A stretch of DNA of 55,827 nt, taken from NCBI GenBank assembly GCA_018433945.1, contig JAHDQF010000080.1, positions 1 to 55,827 on the forward strand, given 5' to 3'. The notes below the pieces were generated by a model. That model was not told the origin of the DNA and searched no databases. It saw only the letters and a program-made list of their open reading frames with translations. This stretch comes from Proteiniphilum sp. (GTDB taxonomy: Bacteria; Bacteroidota; Bacteroidia; Bacteroidales; Dysgonomonadaceae). Within the stretch, counting starts at the first letter, position 1. Each line of letters opens with the position of its first letter. Shown here in pieces: positions 1 through 8,637 of the stretch. The translations under genes were made by a program, and so were the position numbers.

Positions 1-569
1 AGCAGATTGTCGCCAACTGCCACAAACTGCCGGCAGATCATTTCAATCGCTCCCGGATGACAGTAGGAGAGATCGCTCAGGTGTGGGAAGATCTGATCAA
101 CCGTCTGTTGCAGCTCAACCCGGGGATGAGGCTGATCTTCACGGTGAGTCCTGTGCGACATCTGAAAGATGGAGTACATGAGAACCAGCTAAGCAAGGCA
201 GTTCTCCTTTTGGCTATTGAACAGCTGCAATCTCTCTTTCCGAAGCAGGTCACCTACTTCCCGGCCTATGAGTTGATGCTGGATGAGCTACGGGATTATC
301 GTTTCTATGGGGAGGAGATGCTTCATCCCTCCCCCCAGGCGGTAAACTATATTTGGGAGTGTTTCACCCGGTCCTGTTTCAGCGAAGAGACAAATGAGGT
401 GAACAGAGAGTGGTCGGCAATCCGTCAGGCATTGGAACACCGGCCCCTGCACCCCGACAGCGACGCTTTCCGTCTCTTCCGGCAGCAGACTGCGGAAAAG
501 CTGGAGGCATTTGCCCGTCGTTATCCTTATATTTCCTGTGATGAAGAACGTCAAAAATTGACTTTGTGA
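1..569 (+). CDS. GSCFA-domain protein, 3' part only
   Basis: The reading frame is open from base 3, before the first ATG at 57, so this is the C-terminal 188 residues of a gene that begins outside the window. The run VANCHKLPADHF followed by a conserved R-M-T-V-x-E-I stretch, then FTVSPVRH and a late H-P-S motif, fits the GSCFA family, an SGNH-hydrolase-like domain common in Bacteroidota. The Ser-His catalytic role is inferred from the family. Its last bases overlap the region just before murF-alr (ATG 12 bases downstream of the stop), so the two are probably co-transcribed. Substrate unknown. Confidence 0.82.
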   Translation, partial: QIVANCHKLPADHFNRSRMTVGEIAQVWEDLINRLLQLNPGMRLIFTVSPVRHLKDGVHENQLSKAVLLLAIEQLQSLFPKQVTYFPAYELMLDELRDYRFYGEEMLHPSPQAVNYIWECFTRSCFSEETNEVNREWSAIRQALEHRPLHPDSDAFRLFRQQTAEKLEAFARRYPYISCDEERQKLTL

Positions 570-580
570 GGAGACCCTTT

Positions 581-3049
581 ATGGACTACACCATTCAACA
601 GATCGCTTCAATTTTGCAACTGCCGGCTAAGGCGTTGCATCCGGCCCATATCTCTCTGCTGCTCACGGATAGCCGCAGGCTCACTGATCCGGATGCCACA
701 CTCTTTTTTGCGCTTGAAACGCGCAGCAACGATGGCCATAGATATGTCACCGAGCTCTACCGGGAGGGGGTGCGTAATTTTGTGGTGACGAAGATGCTCC
801 CTGAGTGGGCTGCTTTCACCAGGGCCAATTTCCTCAAGGTGAAAAACAGTCTCACAGCCCTGCAGAAGATCGCTGCCTGGCATCGTTCACGCTTCAACAT
901 TCCGGTGATCGGTATCACCGGAAGCAATGGCAAGACCATTGTCAAGGAGTGGCTCTACCAGCTTCTGGAGAAAGATTACAACATTACCCGTTCTCCCCGC
1001 AGCTATAACTCGCAGATTGGTGTGCCCCTGTCGGTATGGCAGCTGGATGAGAAGAGTGAGTTGGGCATCTTTGAAGCAGGCATCTCGCTACCGGATGAGA
1101 TGGAACCACTGGAGACAATGATCAGGCCCACCATTGGTGTCCTGACCAAGATAGGGGAGGCCCACCAGGAGAACTTCACCTCTCTCCAGCAGAAATGCAT
1201 GGAGAAGCTGGAGCTATTTGTCAACTGTGACGTTTTTATCTTCGATGAAGACAATGAACTGGTGTCACGATGCGTCGACCTGATGGTGCTCTCGCAGAAA
1301 TCATTCTCCTGGTCGAGGAGCAACCGCGATGCACCGCTCTTCATTTCAGCAATAGAGAAGAGCGAAGAGCGGACGCTGATCCGTTACTCTTTCCTCAACT
1401 TTGAATACGCTTTTCAGATTCCTTTTACCGATGAGGCTTCGATTGAGAATGCCATCAACTGCCTGGCGGTGGCACTCTACCTGCATGTCTCACCCACAGA
1501 GCTATCGGAAAGAATGCGGCAGCTAGAACCGGTGGCCATGCGGCTGGAGTTACGCAAGGGTAAACAGGCGTGTCTCATCATCAATGACACCTATAACTCC
1601 GACATCAACTCCATCCGTATCGCGCTCGATTTTCAGCAGCAGCGTCGTATGGAGCGCTCCCTGACCAAGACGGTGATCCTCTCCGACATACTGCAAAGCG
1701 GATTGTCGCCCCGTTCTCTCTACCGGCGTGTGGCGGAACTGACCGAGCAGGCGGGGATTGATAAGCTGATTGGCATCGGACCGGAGATAACGGCCAATGC
1801 GGAGCTTTTCGCACTGCGGGAAAAAGTGTTTTTTCCCACTACCGATGAGTTTATCCGGTCAGGCTTGTGGAAATCGTTTCGTGGAGAGTTGATCCTGTTG
1901 AAAGGGGCGCGTAAATTTCACTTTGAAAGGATCTGCGCACTGTTGGAGGAGCGTATTCATGAGACACAGCTGGAGGTGGACCTGGATGCAGTGGTGCACA
2001 ATTTCAACTTTTATAAGTCGAAACTGCCACCACACACCAAGCTGGTCTGCATGGTGAAAGCCAATGGCTATGGTGCGGGTGCTGTGGAGATTGCCAAAAC
2101 ACTGCAGTATCATCGCTGCGATTACCTGGCCGTTGCGGTGGCAGAGGAGGGTATTCAACTCCGAACGGAAGGCATCACCCTGCCGGTGATGGTCCTCAAC
2201 CCAGAGGTGAACGGCTTTGAGGAGCTCTTCACGCACGATCTGGAGCCGGAGGTCTATAACTTCCGTATCCTGGAGGCCTATATCAAAGAGGCCGAAAGGA
2301 GAGGCATTACCGGCTACCCTATTCATCTGAAGATCGATAGCGGCATGCATCGCCTGGGCTTCCTGCCTGAGCAGATACCGGCGCTGGCCACAAGGCTGGC
2401 TGCGCAGAAAGGGTTGAAAGTGCTCTCCGTCTTCTCTCATCTGGCTGCCAGCGAGAGCTGGGTATTCGACGATTTCACCCACCAGCAGATGGAGAGTTTC
2501 CGCCGGTCAGCCAACGCCATTGAAGAGGCATTGCAATACCGGGTATGGAAGCATATCCTCAATTCCGCCGGGGTGGAGCGTTTTCCCGCTGCAGAGTGGG
2601 ATATGGCGCGGCTGGGGATCGGTCTCTATGGGATCAGCGCCAGTGGTCTTCAGGGGCCGAGGAATGTATGCACCCTTCAAACAACCATTCTTCAGATCAA
2701 GGAGGTACCAGCCAACGAAACCATCGGTTATGGCAGAAAGGAGATGCTGGCACGAAATGCACGAATTGCCACCATACGATTTGGTTATGCCGATGGTCTG
2801 AGCCGGCAGTTTGGCAACCGCAGAGGGAAGGTGCTGATCAACGGGTTGCCGGCACCTATCGTAGGGGATGTCTGTATGGATCTCTGCATGGTGGATGTGA
2901 CCGGTATCCCTGCCCGGGAGGGCGATGTGGTGATTCTCTTTGGGGAGGAGCTCCCGGTCGTTGAACAGGCTGAATCAATCGGCACCATTCCCTATGAGAT
3001 ACTCACTTCGGTATCTCCCCGTGTGAAAAGGATCTATATCAAGGAGTAA
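581..3049 (+). CDS. murF-alr: Bifunctional UDP-MurNAc-tripeptide:D-Ala-D-Ala ligase / alanine racemase
   Basis: One 822-residue cytoplasmic protein carries two steps of peptidoglycan precursor synthesis. The N-terminal MurF half (about residues 1-450) adds D-Ala-D-Ala to UDP-MurNAc-tripeptide; its ATP loop GSNGKT is at 114-119. The C-terminal half (from about 460) is a PLP alanine racemase making D-Ala, with the PLP lysine K493 in VKANGYG and the likely second catalytic residue Y717 in IGYGRK. The fusion is typical of Bacteroidota. I prefer ATG 581 (MDYTIQQIAS) over the in-frame GTG at 566, which overlaps the upstream stop; a GAGGAG stretch lies 7 bases before the ATG. Follows the GSCFA gene closely and ends at a terminator. 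Confidence 0.95.
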   Translation: MDYTIQQIASILQLPAKALHPAHISLLLTDSRRLTDPDATLFFALETRSNDGHRYVTELYREGVRNFVVTKMLPEWAAFTRANFLKVKNSLTALQKIAAWHRSRFNIPVIGITGSNGKTIVKEWLYQLLEKDYNITRSPRSYNSQIGVPLSVWQLDEKSELGIFEAGISLPDEMEPLETMIRPTIGVLTKIGEAHQENFTSLQQKCMEKLELFVNCDVFIFDEDNELVSRCVDLMVLSQKSFSWSRSNRDAPLFISAIEKSEERTLIRYSFLNFEYAFQIPFTDEASIENAINCLAVALYLHVSPTELSERMRQLEPVAMRLELRKGKQACLIINDTYNSDINSIRIALDFQQQRRMERSLTKTVILSDILQSGLSPRSLYRRVAELTEQAGIDKLIGIGPEITANAELFALREKVFFPTTDEFIRSGLWKSFRGELILLKGARKFHFERICALLEERIHETQLEVDLDAVVHNFNFYKSKLPPHTKLVCMVKANGYGAGAVEIAKTLQYHRCDYLAVAVAEEGIQLRTEGITLPVMVLNPEVNGFEELFTHDLEPEVYNFRILEAYIKEAERRGITGYPIHLKIDSGMHRLGFLPEQIPALATRLAAQKGLKVLSVFSHLAASESWVFDDFTHQQMESFRRSANAIEEALQYRVWKHILNSAGVERFPAAEWDMARLGIGLYGISASGLQGPRNVCTLQTTILQIKEVPANETIGYGRKEMLARNARIATIRFGYADGLSRQFGNRRGKVLINGLPAPIVGDVCMDLCMVDVTGIPAREGDVVILFGEELPVVEQAESIGTIPYEILTSVSPRVKRIYIKE

Positions 3050-3105
3050 TGTGTGACAAGGAAGAATCTCTGCTTCCTGTTGTCGGTGAACCTGTCTGCA
3101 TAAAA

Positions 3106-3137
3106 AAAACAACCCGATCAGAAGATCGGGTTGTTTT
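3106..3137. terminator. Bidirectional intrinsic terminator
   Basis: A perfect 14-bp inverted repeat (3106-3119 with 3124-3137, loop AGAA) has a GC core (ACCCGATC) flanked by an A run on the left and a T run on the right, so it can end transcripts in both directions. It lies between the convergent murF-alr and ompA genes. Confidence 0.92.
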
Positions 3138-3164
3138 AGAATTTATCAGTCCTGAATCCTGTGC

Positions 3165-4316
3165 TTAGTCTACAAAGAAGATAGCAACACGGTTCCAGTC
3201 GTTTTCAGCATAAGGTTGTTCGGTATCACCCTTCCAGTCGATAGAGATGCGATTGCTGTCGATTCCGTACTCGTTGGTCAGTGCATCTGCAACGGCTCTT
3301 GCACGTTTTTCAGAAAGTGCCCAGTTGTATTCGGGTGTACCGGTCTGAGCATCTGCGTAAGCTACGATGTTCACCTTGGCATCCGGGTTGGCTTTCATAT
3401 ACTCAGCTGTGTTGTATATGCTAACCTGCTGACCCTTGTCGATCGTGGCAGAGTTGATGCGGAAGAACACTACGTTGGGTATATAAACTTCCTCATTGAC
3501 TACGGTGGTCGGCTCTACTTCAGGGCACTCGGGGCAGGACTCCGGTCTGAGTCTCAGCTCTTCATTTTCAGCACGCAGCCGGTTGATCTGGCTGTTCAGG
3601 TCGTTGATCAGGTTGTAGTCCATCAGCTCGGCAGGAGTGAAATCCTGTTTGCCGCCCAGACCAAACTTGATACCGGCAGTACCGGTGAATTTGCTGTCAT
3701 ATTCAAAATCTCCTCCTAAACCACTGCCATCAAATGTTTCCTGCATTACTCTCCATCCCAGTTCAACGAAGAGCGCCACACTTTTTGAGAGCTGGAAATT
3801 GTTGATCAAACCAACATTCAATGTCTGGTTTTGATTCTTGAACAGGTCTTCGTCAGGGTTGGGTTTTTCCCAGTCTTCATCAAGTCCGTACATGTAACCA
3901 ATTCCCAGGTAAGGGATGAGGCTATACACTCTGTCAGGATTGTATGTACCCCAGGCGTTGATGATGTTGTACATCAAATCGACATGGCCGCCGAGCCAGT
4001 TCTGTTCGGGATCAATTCCTGTCGCTACATGTTTGATGTTACCACCGTCGATCACCACACGGGCTCCCCAGTTGGGTGAATTCCAGCGTCCGAATTCCAG
4101 TTGGCCCATCCATCCCAAACGATCTCCGAAACTTGCATCGGCATCGTTTTCACCTTTTGTCATGTAGAGGTTTGTTCCACCGCCGATACCCATATACCAG
4201 TTGTCACTACCTTTGTTCTTCAGGTACACCGTACCCTCAGAAACATTTTGAACTTCCTGCGCACCGATGCTAAAAGCAACAAGTGCCGAAAATAAAAGTA
4301 AACTAAACTTTTTCAT
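3165..4316 (-). CDS. OmpA family outer-membrane protein
   Basis: A 383-residue precursor with a clear signal peptide (MKKFSLLLFSALVAFSIGA). Residues about 35-225 form a beta-rich N-terminal barrel; a coiled stretch (NSQINRLRAENEELRLR) and a Pro/Cys linker (ESCPECPEVEP) follow; the last ~110 residues are an OmpA-like peptidoglycan-binding domain with AYAD, NWALSEKRA and NRVAIFF. The architecture matches Porphyromonas gingivalis Pgm6/Pgm7 (OmpA-like) proteins, which tether outer membrane to wall. The two linker cysteines may form disulfides between subunits, as proposed for that family. Lies downstream of rpoD but with its own promoter candidate and a 340-base leader, as expected for a highly expressed protein. 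Confidence 0.93.
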   Translation of the reverse strand: MKKFSLLLFSALVAFSIGAQEVQNVSEGTVYLKNKGSDNWYMGIGGGTNLYMTKGENDADASFGDRLGWMGQLEFGRWNSPNWGARVVIDGGNIKHVATGIDPEQNWLGGHVDLMYNIINAWGTYNPDRVYSLIPYLGIGYMYGLDEDWEKPNPDEDLFKNQNQTLNVGLINNFQLSKSVALFVELGWRVMQETFDGSGLGGDFEYDSKFTGTAGIKFGLGGKQDFTPAELMDYNLINDLNSQINRLRAENEELRLRPESCPECPEVEPTTVVNEEVYIPNVVFFRINSATIDKGQQVSIYNTAEYMKANPDAKVNIVAYADAQTGTPEYNWALSEKRARAVADALTNEYGIDSNRISIDWKGDTEQPYAENDWNRVAIFFVD

Positions 4317-4500
4317 AAATTTACATTCTAATTAAACATTCAATTAAACATTTGCGTTTTTACAATAACTCGATATTCTTCGTTTCCAACGGTTGTACTG
4401 CTCTTGGTACTCCATTCATTTGTTATTCTATAACACTTCTGTTATAAAATTGTTCGCAGAAAGATGGCATCAATGGCATCAATTCCCTGTTCAATATGCA

Positions 4501-4522
4501 ATCTGCTTCCGCTGAAGCAGAT
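4501..4522. repeat. Perfect inverted repeat in the ompA leader
   Basis: Arms ATCTGCTTC (4501-4509) and GAAGCAGAT (4514-4522) with a 4-base loop. No T run follows on either strand, so it is not a standard terminator; position in the presumed 5' leader suggests an mRNA-stabilising or regulatory hairpin (inference). Confidence 0.6.
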
Positions 4523-4535
4523 AAAATTAAGTTTA

Positions 4536-4543
4536 CAAATATA
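4536..4543 (-). promoter_or_regulatory. Candidate ompA promoter (-7 element)
   Basis: Minus strand TATATTTG matches the Bacteroidota -7 consensus TAnnTTTG. No good TTTG at the -33 position was found. Confidence 0.45.
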
Positions 4544-4656
4544 AAACTTAAATATTATATAATCTTGTTTTTCTGATAGTTTTTTTCAATAAATCTGTTC
4601 GAACGTCCATTGTTCAACTCTTTCTGCCATATTCCAGACAGCAGGTGCGGACTCAT

Positions 4657-5517
4657 TTAACCCAGGTAGCTCTTCAGAAGCTTGCTCCGGGAGTCCTGAC
4701 GCAGCCTTCGAATTGCTTTCTCCTTGATCTGCCGGACCCGCTCGCGGGTGAGTTGGAACTTGTCGCCGATCTCCTCGAGTGTCATCTCCTGACAGCCGAT
4801 GCCGAAAAACATCTTGATAATTTCACTCTCTCTTTCAGTAAGGGTTGAGAGCGCACGGTCGATCTCTTTTTGCAACGATTCGTTGATCAGTGTACGGTCT
4901 GCAATGGGTGCATCGTCGTTTACCAACACATCCAGCAGGCTGTTGTCCTCACCTTCCACGAATGGAGCATCCATCGAGATATGCCGCCCTGATACTTTCA
5001 GTGAATCGGTCACCTTATCCACGGTGATATCCAGCTCTGTAGCCAGTTCCTCTGCGGAGGGACGCCGTTCGTTCTCCTGTTCAAATTTCTGAAATGCCTT
5101 GTTGATCTTGTTGAGTGAGCCCACCTGGTTGAGTGGCAACCGCACGATGCGCGACTGTTCTGCCAGGGCCTGCAGAATCGACTGGCGGATCCACCATACC
5201 GCATAGCTGATGAATTTGAAACCACGGGTTTCATCGAACTTCTCTGCAGCTTTGATCAACCCCAGGTTTCCCTCGTTGATCAGGTCGGGCAGACTGAGCC
5301 CCTGGTTTTGGTACTGTTTGGCTACCGACACCACAAATCGCAGATTCGCCCTGGTGAGTTTTTCCAGTGCCTGCCGGTCGCCTTTCTTGATCGCCTGTGC
5401 CAGCTCAACCTCCTCCTCCACAGTGATCAGATCCTCACGTCCAATCTCCTGAAGATATTTGTCGAGTGATGCGCTCTCACGATTGGTGATCGATTTTGTA
5501 ATTTTTAGTTGTCTCAT
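4657..5517 (-). CDS. rpoD: Primary RNA polymerase sigma factor (sigma-70/RpoD)
   Basis: 286 residues, the usual short length of the Bacteroidota housekeeping sigma, which lacks region 1.1. Region 1.2 is about 16-47, region 2 about 50-120 with the -10-recognition stretch around [14 protein letters not shown] (101-114), region 3 about 130-205, and region 4 about 218-280 with the helix-turn-helix [19 protein letters not shown] at 246-264. It directs transcription from TTTG/TAnnTTTG promoters like those marked in this window. It sits alone between degP-type and ompA genes, with its own promoter candidate at 5569. Confidence 0.96.
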   Translation of the reverse strand: MRQLKITKSITNRESASLDKYLQEIGREDLITVEEEVELAQAIKKGDRQALEKLTRANLRFVVSVAKQYQNQGLSLPDLINEGNLGLIKAAEKFDETRGFKFISYAVWWIRQSILQALAEQSRIVRLPLNQVGSLNKINKAFQKFEQENERRPSAEELATELDITVDKVTDSLKVSGRHISMDAPFVEGEDNSLLDVLVNDDAPIADRTLINESLQKEIDRALSTLTERESEIIKMFFGIGCQEMTLEEIGDKFQLTRERVRQIKEKAIRRLRQDSRSKLLKSYLG

Positions 5518-5568
5518 CTCTATATTTCGATTCTACTGAATTTTTTTTAGTTGAAGCACTTGGGGGCG

Positions 5569-5596
5569 CAAAAGTACAAAAAAAATTTGTATCAAT
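5569..5596 (-). promoter_or_regulatory. Candidate rpoD promoter
   Basis: Minus strand TACTTTTG (5569-5576) matches TAnnTTTG; ATTG at 5593-5596, 16 bases away, is a weak -33 element. Confidence 0.5.
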
Positions 5597-5622
5597 GGCA
5601 TCCTGCCCCCACCTGCCAAGTA

Positions 5623-5666
5623 TATAGCAAAGGAATCTGGCATTGAAGCCTAATCCCTTTGCTATA
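5623..5666. repeat. Inverted repeat between the DegP-type gene and rpoD
   Basis: Perfect 11-bp arms TATAGCAAAGG (5623-5633) and CCTTTGCTATA (5656-5666) with a 22-base loop. No adjacent T run, so it may be a weak or factor-dependent terminator or a processing signal after the protease gene. Confidence 0.5.
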
Positions 5667-5732
5667 GAAACGTTATTTGGTTCCTTTTTGTTACTGAAAA
5701 AGGACGAATTAACCTTTCTTAACCTCTTGTTG

Positions 5733-7262
5733 TTAGTCAGTTGTCAGATCAATAGCAATATACTGGGTTCTTCCGTTAGGGGGATAAAATCCAGCTACCA
5801 GGAGTACTTTATCCTGCCGGTTACTGGTGGCAGCAACAATGTGAGAAATATCGCTCTCGCTGTTTACCGGTGTATTGTTCACGCGCATGATGATAAATCC
5901 TTTGTTGATGCCATTTTTTCTGAAAAGCCCCTTGCTGTCGACACTGACCACTTCAACGCCGCTGGAGATACCCAATTTCCGTTTTGTTTCCTGGGGAACC
6001 GGTTTGAAAGTAGCTCCCAGTTTGCTTACTGCATCGGTACTGCGGATAATATCGGTGCTCCCTTCCTCGTTTCTAAGTTCCACATTGAACTTAAGCTCCT
6101 TGTCGTTGCGATCGACCGTTACACTGATCTTGTCACCGGGCCTATATTTATTCAGCTGAATCTGCAATTCTGCGAAATTACGGATAGGAACATTATTAAT
6201 AGCGGTGATTATGTCACCCTTTTGAATTCCTGCCGCTTTGGCAGCACTGCGATCGCTGAAATCTTCCACAAGTACTCCTTTTATCTGCGACAGTTCTCGG
6301 GCTCTCTCGGGATCTTGGCGTCGGATGCCCTCAATATTGGGAACCTGAATACCCAGCACAGGACGCTGTACAGCACCATATTCCTTCAGGTCGGAAGCAA
6401 CCTTTCCTGCAATGGAGATGGGCACGGCAAAAGCATATCCGGTGAAATTACCGGTCTGGGAATAGATGGCGGTGTTAATACCGACCAGTTCCCCTTTTGT
6501 ATTTACAAGTGCACCGCCGCTGTTACCGGGGTTTACAGCTGCATCTATCTGGATAAACGACTGGATACCCAAGTCTCCTCCCATCACGTTACTCCTGTTT
6601 TTGGCACTCACAATACCGGCAGTGACGGTAGAGGTGAGGTTGAAGGGATTACCCACCGCCAGTACCCATTCTCCTACCTTTAATGCATCGGAGTTACCGA
6701 AAGTAAGATAAGTGAAGTTGTCTCCTTCAATTTTCAGCAGTGCAATATCGCTCATTTTGTCAGAACCGATTACTTTGGCTGTAAATTCGCGATTATCATT
6801 CAACGTAACCGAAACCTCCGTAGCACCTTCCACAACGTGGTTGTTGGTAATGATATAGCCATCCTTGGAGATGATCACACCCGATCCGTAGCCCACCTGC
6901 TCACGAGGTCTTGCTGGAGCGCGGTCGCCAAATCCGAAGAAAAAATCAAACGGATCAAAATAGGGTTGCATGGTGACGGACTTTGTTTTCACATGCACCA
7001 CACCATCTACTGACCGGGCAGCAGCCTCCGTGAAGTCGGGAAACCCTTCATCTGTGGTGAGGCTGGTAAGCACCATGTTCTTATCCTGGCCGAAAGAGTT
7101 GGCAAGCATACCTATCTTCTCCGTGGCAGGGTTGTCAGCGTAGTCTGAGAAGGCTTTTCCTTCTTTTTCGCTGATCAGGTGATATCCAAACAGTGTGGTG
7201 ACTGAACTCAAAATTGCAACCAGGACAATTGCAACTACTTTTTTTGTGTTACTTGTATTCAT
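5733..7262 (-). CDS. Do-like periplasmic serine protease (DegP/HtrA family)
   Basis: 509 residues with an N-terminal hydrophobic signal or anchor (residues 9-27), a trypsin-like domain with catalytic triad H142 (TNNHVVEG), D172 (SDIALL) and S248 (NPGNSGG), then two PDZ domains at about 275-380 and 400-490. Such proteins degrade or refold damaged envelope proteins in the periplasm. A Phe-rich loop (residues 100-112) matches the position of the LA loop of DegP. It is complete, with a -7 promoter element 40 bases upstream, and probably transcribed alone. Confidence 0.95.
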   Translation of the reverse strand: MNTSNTKKVVAIVLVAILSSVTTLFGYHLISEKEGKAFSDYADNPATEKIGMLANSFGQDKNMVLTSLTTDEGFPDFTEAAARSVDGVVHVKTKSVTMQPYFDPFDFFFGFGDRAPARPREQVGYGSGVIISKDGYIITNNHVVEGATEVSVTLNDNREFTAKVIGSDKMSDIALLKIEGDNFTYLTFGNSDALKVGEWVLAVGNPFNLTSTVTAGIVSAKNRSNVMGGDLGIQSFIQIDAAVNPGNSGGALVNTKGELVGINTAIYSQTGNFTGYAFAVPISIAGKVASDLKEYGAVQRPVLGIQVPNIEGIRRQDPERARELSQIKGVLVEDFSDRSAAKAAGIQKGDIITAINNVPIRNFAELQIQLNKYRPGDKISVTVDRNDKELKFNVELRNEEGSTDIIRSTDAVSKLGATFKPVPQETKRKLGISSGVEVVSVDSKGLFRKNGINKGFIIMRVNNTPVNSESDISHIVAATSNRQDKVLLVAGFYPPNGRTQYIAIDLTTD

Positions 7263-7301
7263 ATTGTTGGGTTTTAAGTTTGTTGCTGTTTCTCATTGCA
7301 G

Positions 7302-7309
7302 CAAATGTA
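7302..7309 (-). promoter_or_regulatory. Candidate promoter of the DegP-type gene
   Basis: Minus strand TACATTTG fits TAnnTTTG, about 40 bases before the start codon. -33 element not clear. Confidence 0.5.
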
Positions 7310-7451
7310 ACACAAAAATTATACAGAAAGAGAACCGTAACTGTGGCTTTTAACACTTTTAACGGAATGATAATCCGATTAACCCGATTTAACCGGGCTA
7401 AAGGGATCTTTATTTGGTTACCACTGACAAGATGACATCTTTAAGCGCTGT

Positions 7452-8627
7452 TCAACGCCGGTATCTGTTTCTCTTGTTGGCATATCGCCGGAAACGGAAG
7501 TTGTTGAAAGGCTGGAAGAGATCGTACAGCAGCAGGTTTAGATGGTACCCCACGCCATCCAGCAGCCTGCCGGCCCGGTTGAGCACCCGCCACTGAATCC
7601 CGTAGCGTATCAGAAAGAGGAGAAGAGCGATAGCGGTGAGCAGCCAGGAGGCGGTGTAAATGCTCAGACCAATCGTGAGCGTCAGCATCAGATAAAAAGC
7701 ATAGCGAGTGAAGCTCTCCAGGCTTAGCAGTAGAGGGCCCACCCCACGATGGTATTGTTTTGTATAGAGATACTTCGATTTCAGCGAGCGCCAGGTGAAG
7801 AAGTTGTCCACACCCTCTGTTTCGGTCACGCTCTCGGGTGAAAGCACCACACCGGTGGGTACACCACGGGCAATCCGGTTGATATACAGATCATCCTCAC
7901 CGCCATCAATGTGCAGAATGGAGGAGAATCCTTTGTGGCGGAAAAAAAGCTCTTTCCGGTAGCCCATGTTGCGACCGATACCCATAAAAGGGTGGCCCAG
8001 CAGTGCCATGGAGAGAAATTTGAGGTGATGCATCAGATTGTCGAACCGAATGAACCGATGCATCTTTGTCTTCTTGTCAATGTTTATCCGGCTGAATCCC
8101 AGCAGGATCTCCTTCCCTTGTGCAAAAGCTCTGCCATACTCCCTGATCCAATGAGCTGTGCAGGGCCTGCAGTATGCCTCGGTGAAGAGGAGATGCTCAT
8201 GCTTTGCAGCCTTGATGCCGATTGTAAGCGCCAGCTTCTTCTCATCGAGACTGTCTGCGTCATCGGGAACGTAAGTGTGGTAAAGGTGTGGATATTTGAG
8301 GGAGGCAGCGTTCAGCACCGTGTCAGTCTCATCGGTGGATCCACTGTTGACCACAATCACCTCGTAGTCGGGATAATCCTGTTCCAGAATGAATGGCAGG
8401 TTCTCTGCCAACTCTTCCGAGCTGTTTTTGGAGGGAATGATCACCGAGATGGGAGGCAGTGCTGCACCGGGATGAGGTGAAGCTTCTTGTTTTTTTTGAT
8501 GACGGTAGGGCTTGTTGTAAACCACGAGGTAAAAGAGTATCTGTACCAGAAAGAGGAGGAACAGCGAACCAATGAGGATCCACATGGTAGGCGTAAACCC
8601 GGCAATGAGTTGGGAGAGGTATTCCAT
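7452..8627 (-). CDS. Membrane-anchored family 2 glycosyltransferase
   Basis: 391 residues from the ATG at 8627 (MEYLSQLIAG), which I chose because it starts 10 bases after the lysA stop; the longer frame overlaps lysA and lacks a sensible N-terminus. An N-terminal membrane segment (FTPTMWILIGSLFLLFLVQI) is followed by a GT-A fold domain with SVIIPSKNSS and VNSGSTDETD, an acidic GGEDD motif, a TWRSLKSKY segment in the place of the QxxRW motif, and two or three C-terminal membrane helices. It probably transfers a sugar at the inner face of the membrane; donor and acceptor are unknown. Likely co-transcribed after lysA. Confidence 0.88.
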   Translation of the reverse strand: MEYLSQLIAGFTPTMWILIGSLFLLFLVQILFYLVVYNKPYRHQKKQEASPHPGAALPPISVIIPSKNSSEELAENLPFILEQDYPDYEVIVVNSGSTDETDTVLNAASLKYPHLYHTYVPDDADSLDEKKLALTIGIKAAKHEHLLFTEAYCRPCTAHWIREYGRAFAQGKEILLGFSRINIDKKTKMHRFIRFDNLMHHLKFLSMALLGHPFMGIGRNMGYRKELFFRHKGFSSILHIDGGEDDLYINRIARGVPTGVVLSPESVTETEGVDNFFTWRSLKSKYLYTKQYHRGVGPLLLSLESFTRYAFYLMLTLTIGLSIYTASWLLTAIALLLFLIRYGIQWRVLNRAGRLLDGVGYHLNLLLYDLFQPFNNFRFRRYANKRNRYRR

Positions 8628-8637
8628 GTGACTGGGT

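Larger units (their letters stand above)
4317..4656. other. rpoD-ompA intergenic region (340 bp), probable long ompA leader
   Basis: No gene seen. It holds a candidate ompA promoter at 4536-4543, a perfect 9-bp hairpin at 4501-4522, and a short direct repeat of ATGGCATCA around 4464-4482. If the promoter is right the ompA mRNA has a leader of about 210 bases containing the hairpin. Confidence 0.6.

Noticed and set aside
5643-6683. 346-codon open frame on the plus strand
   Set aside because: Antisense to the DegP-type gene, with no motif or promoter.
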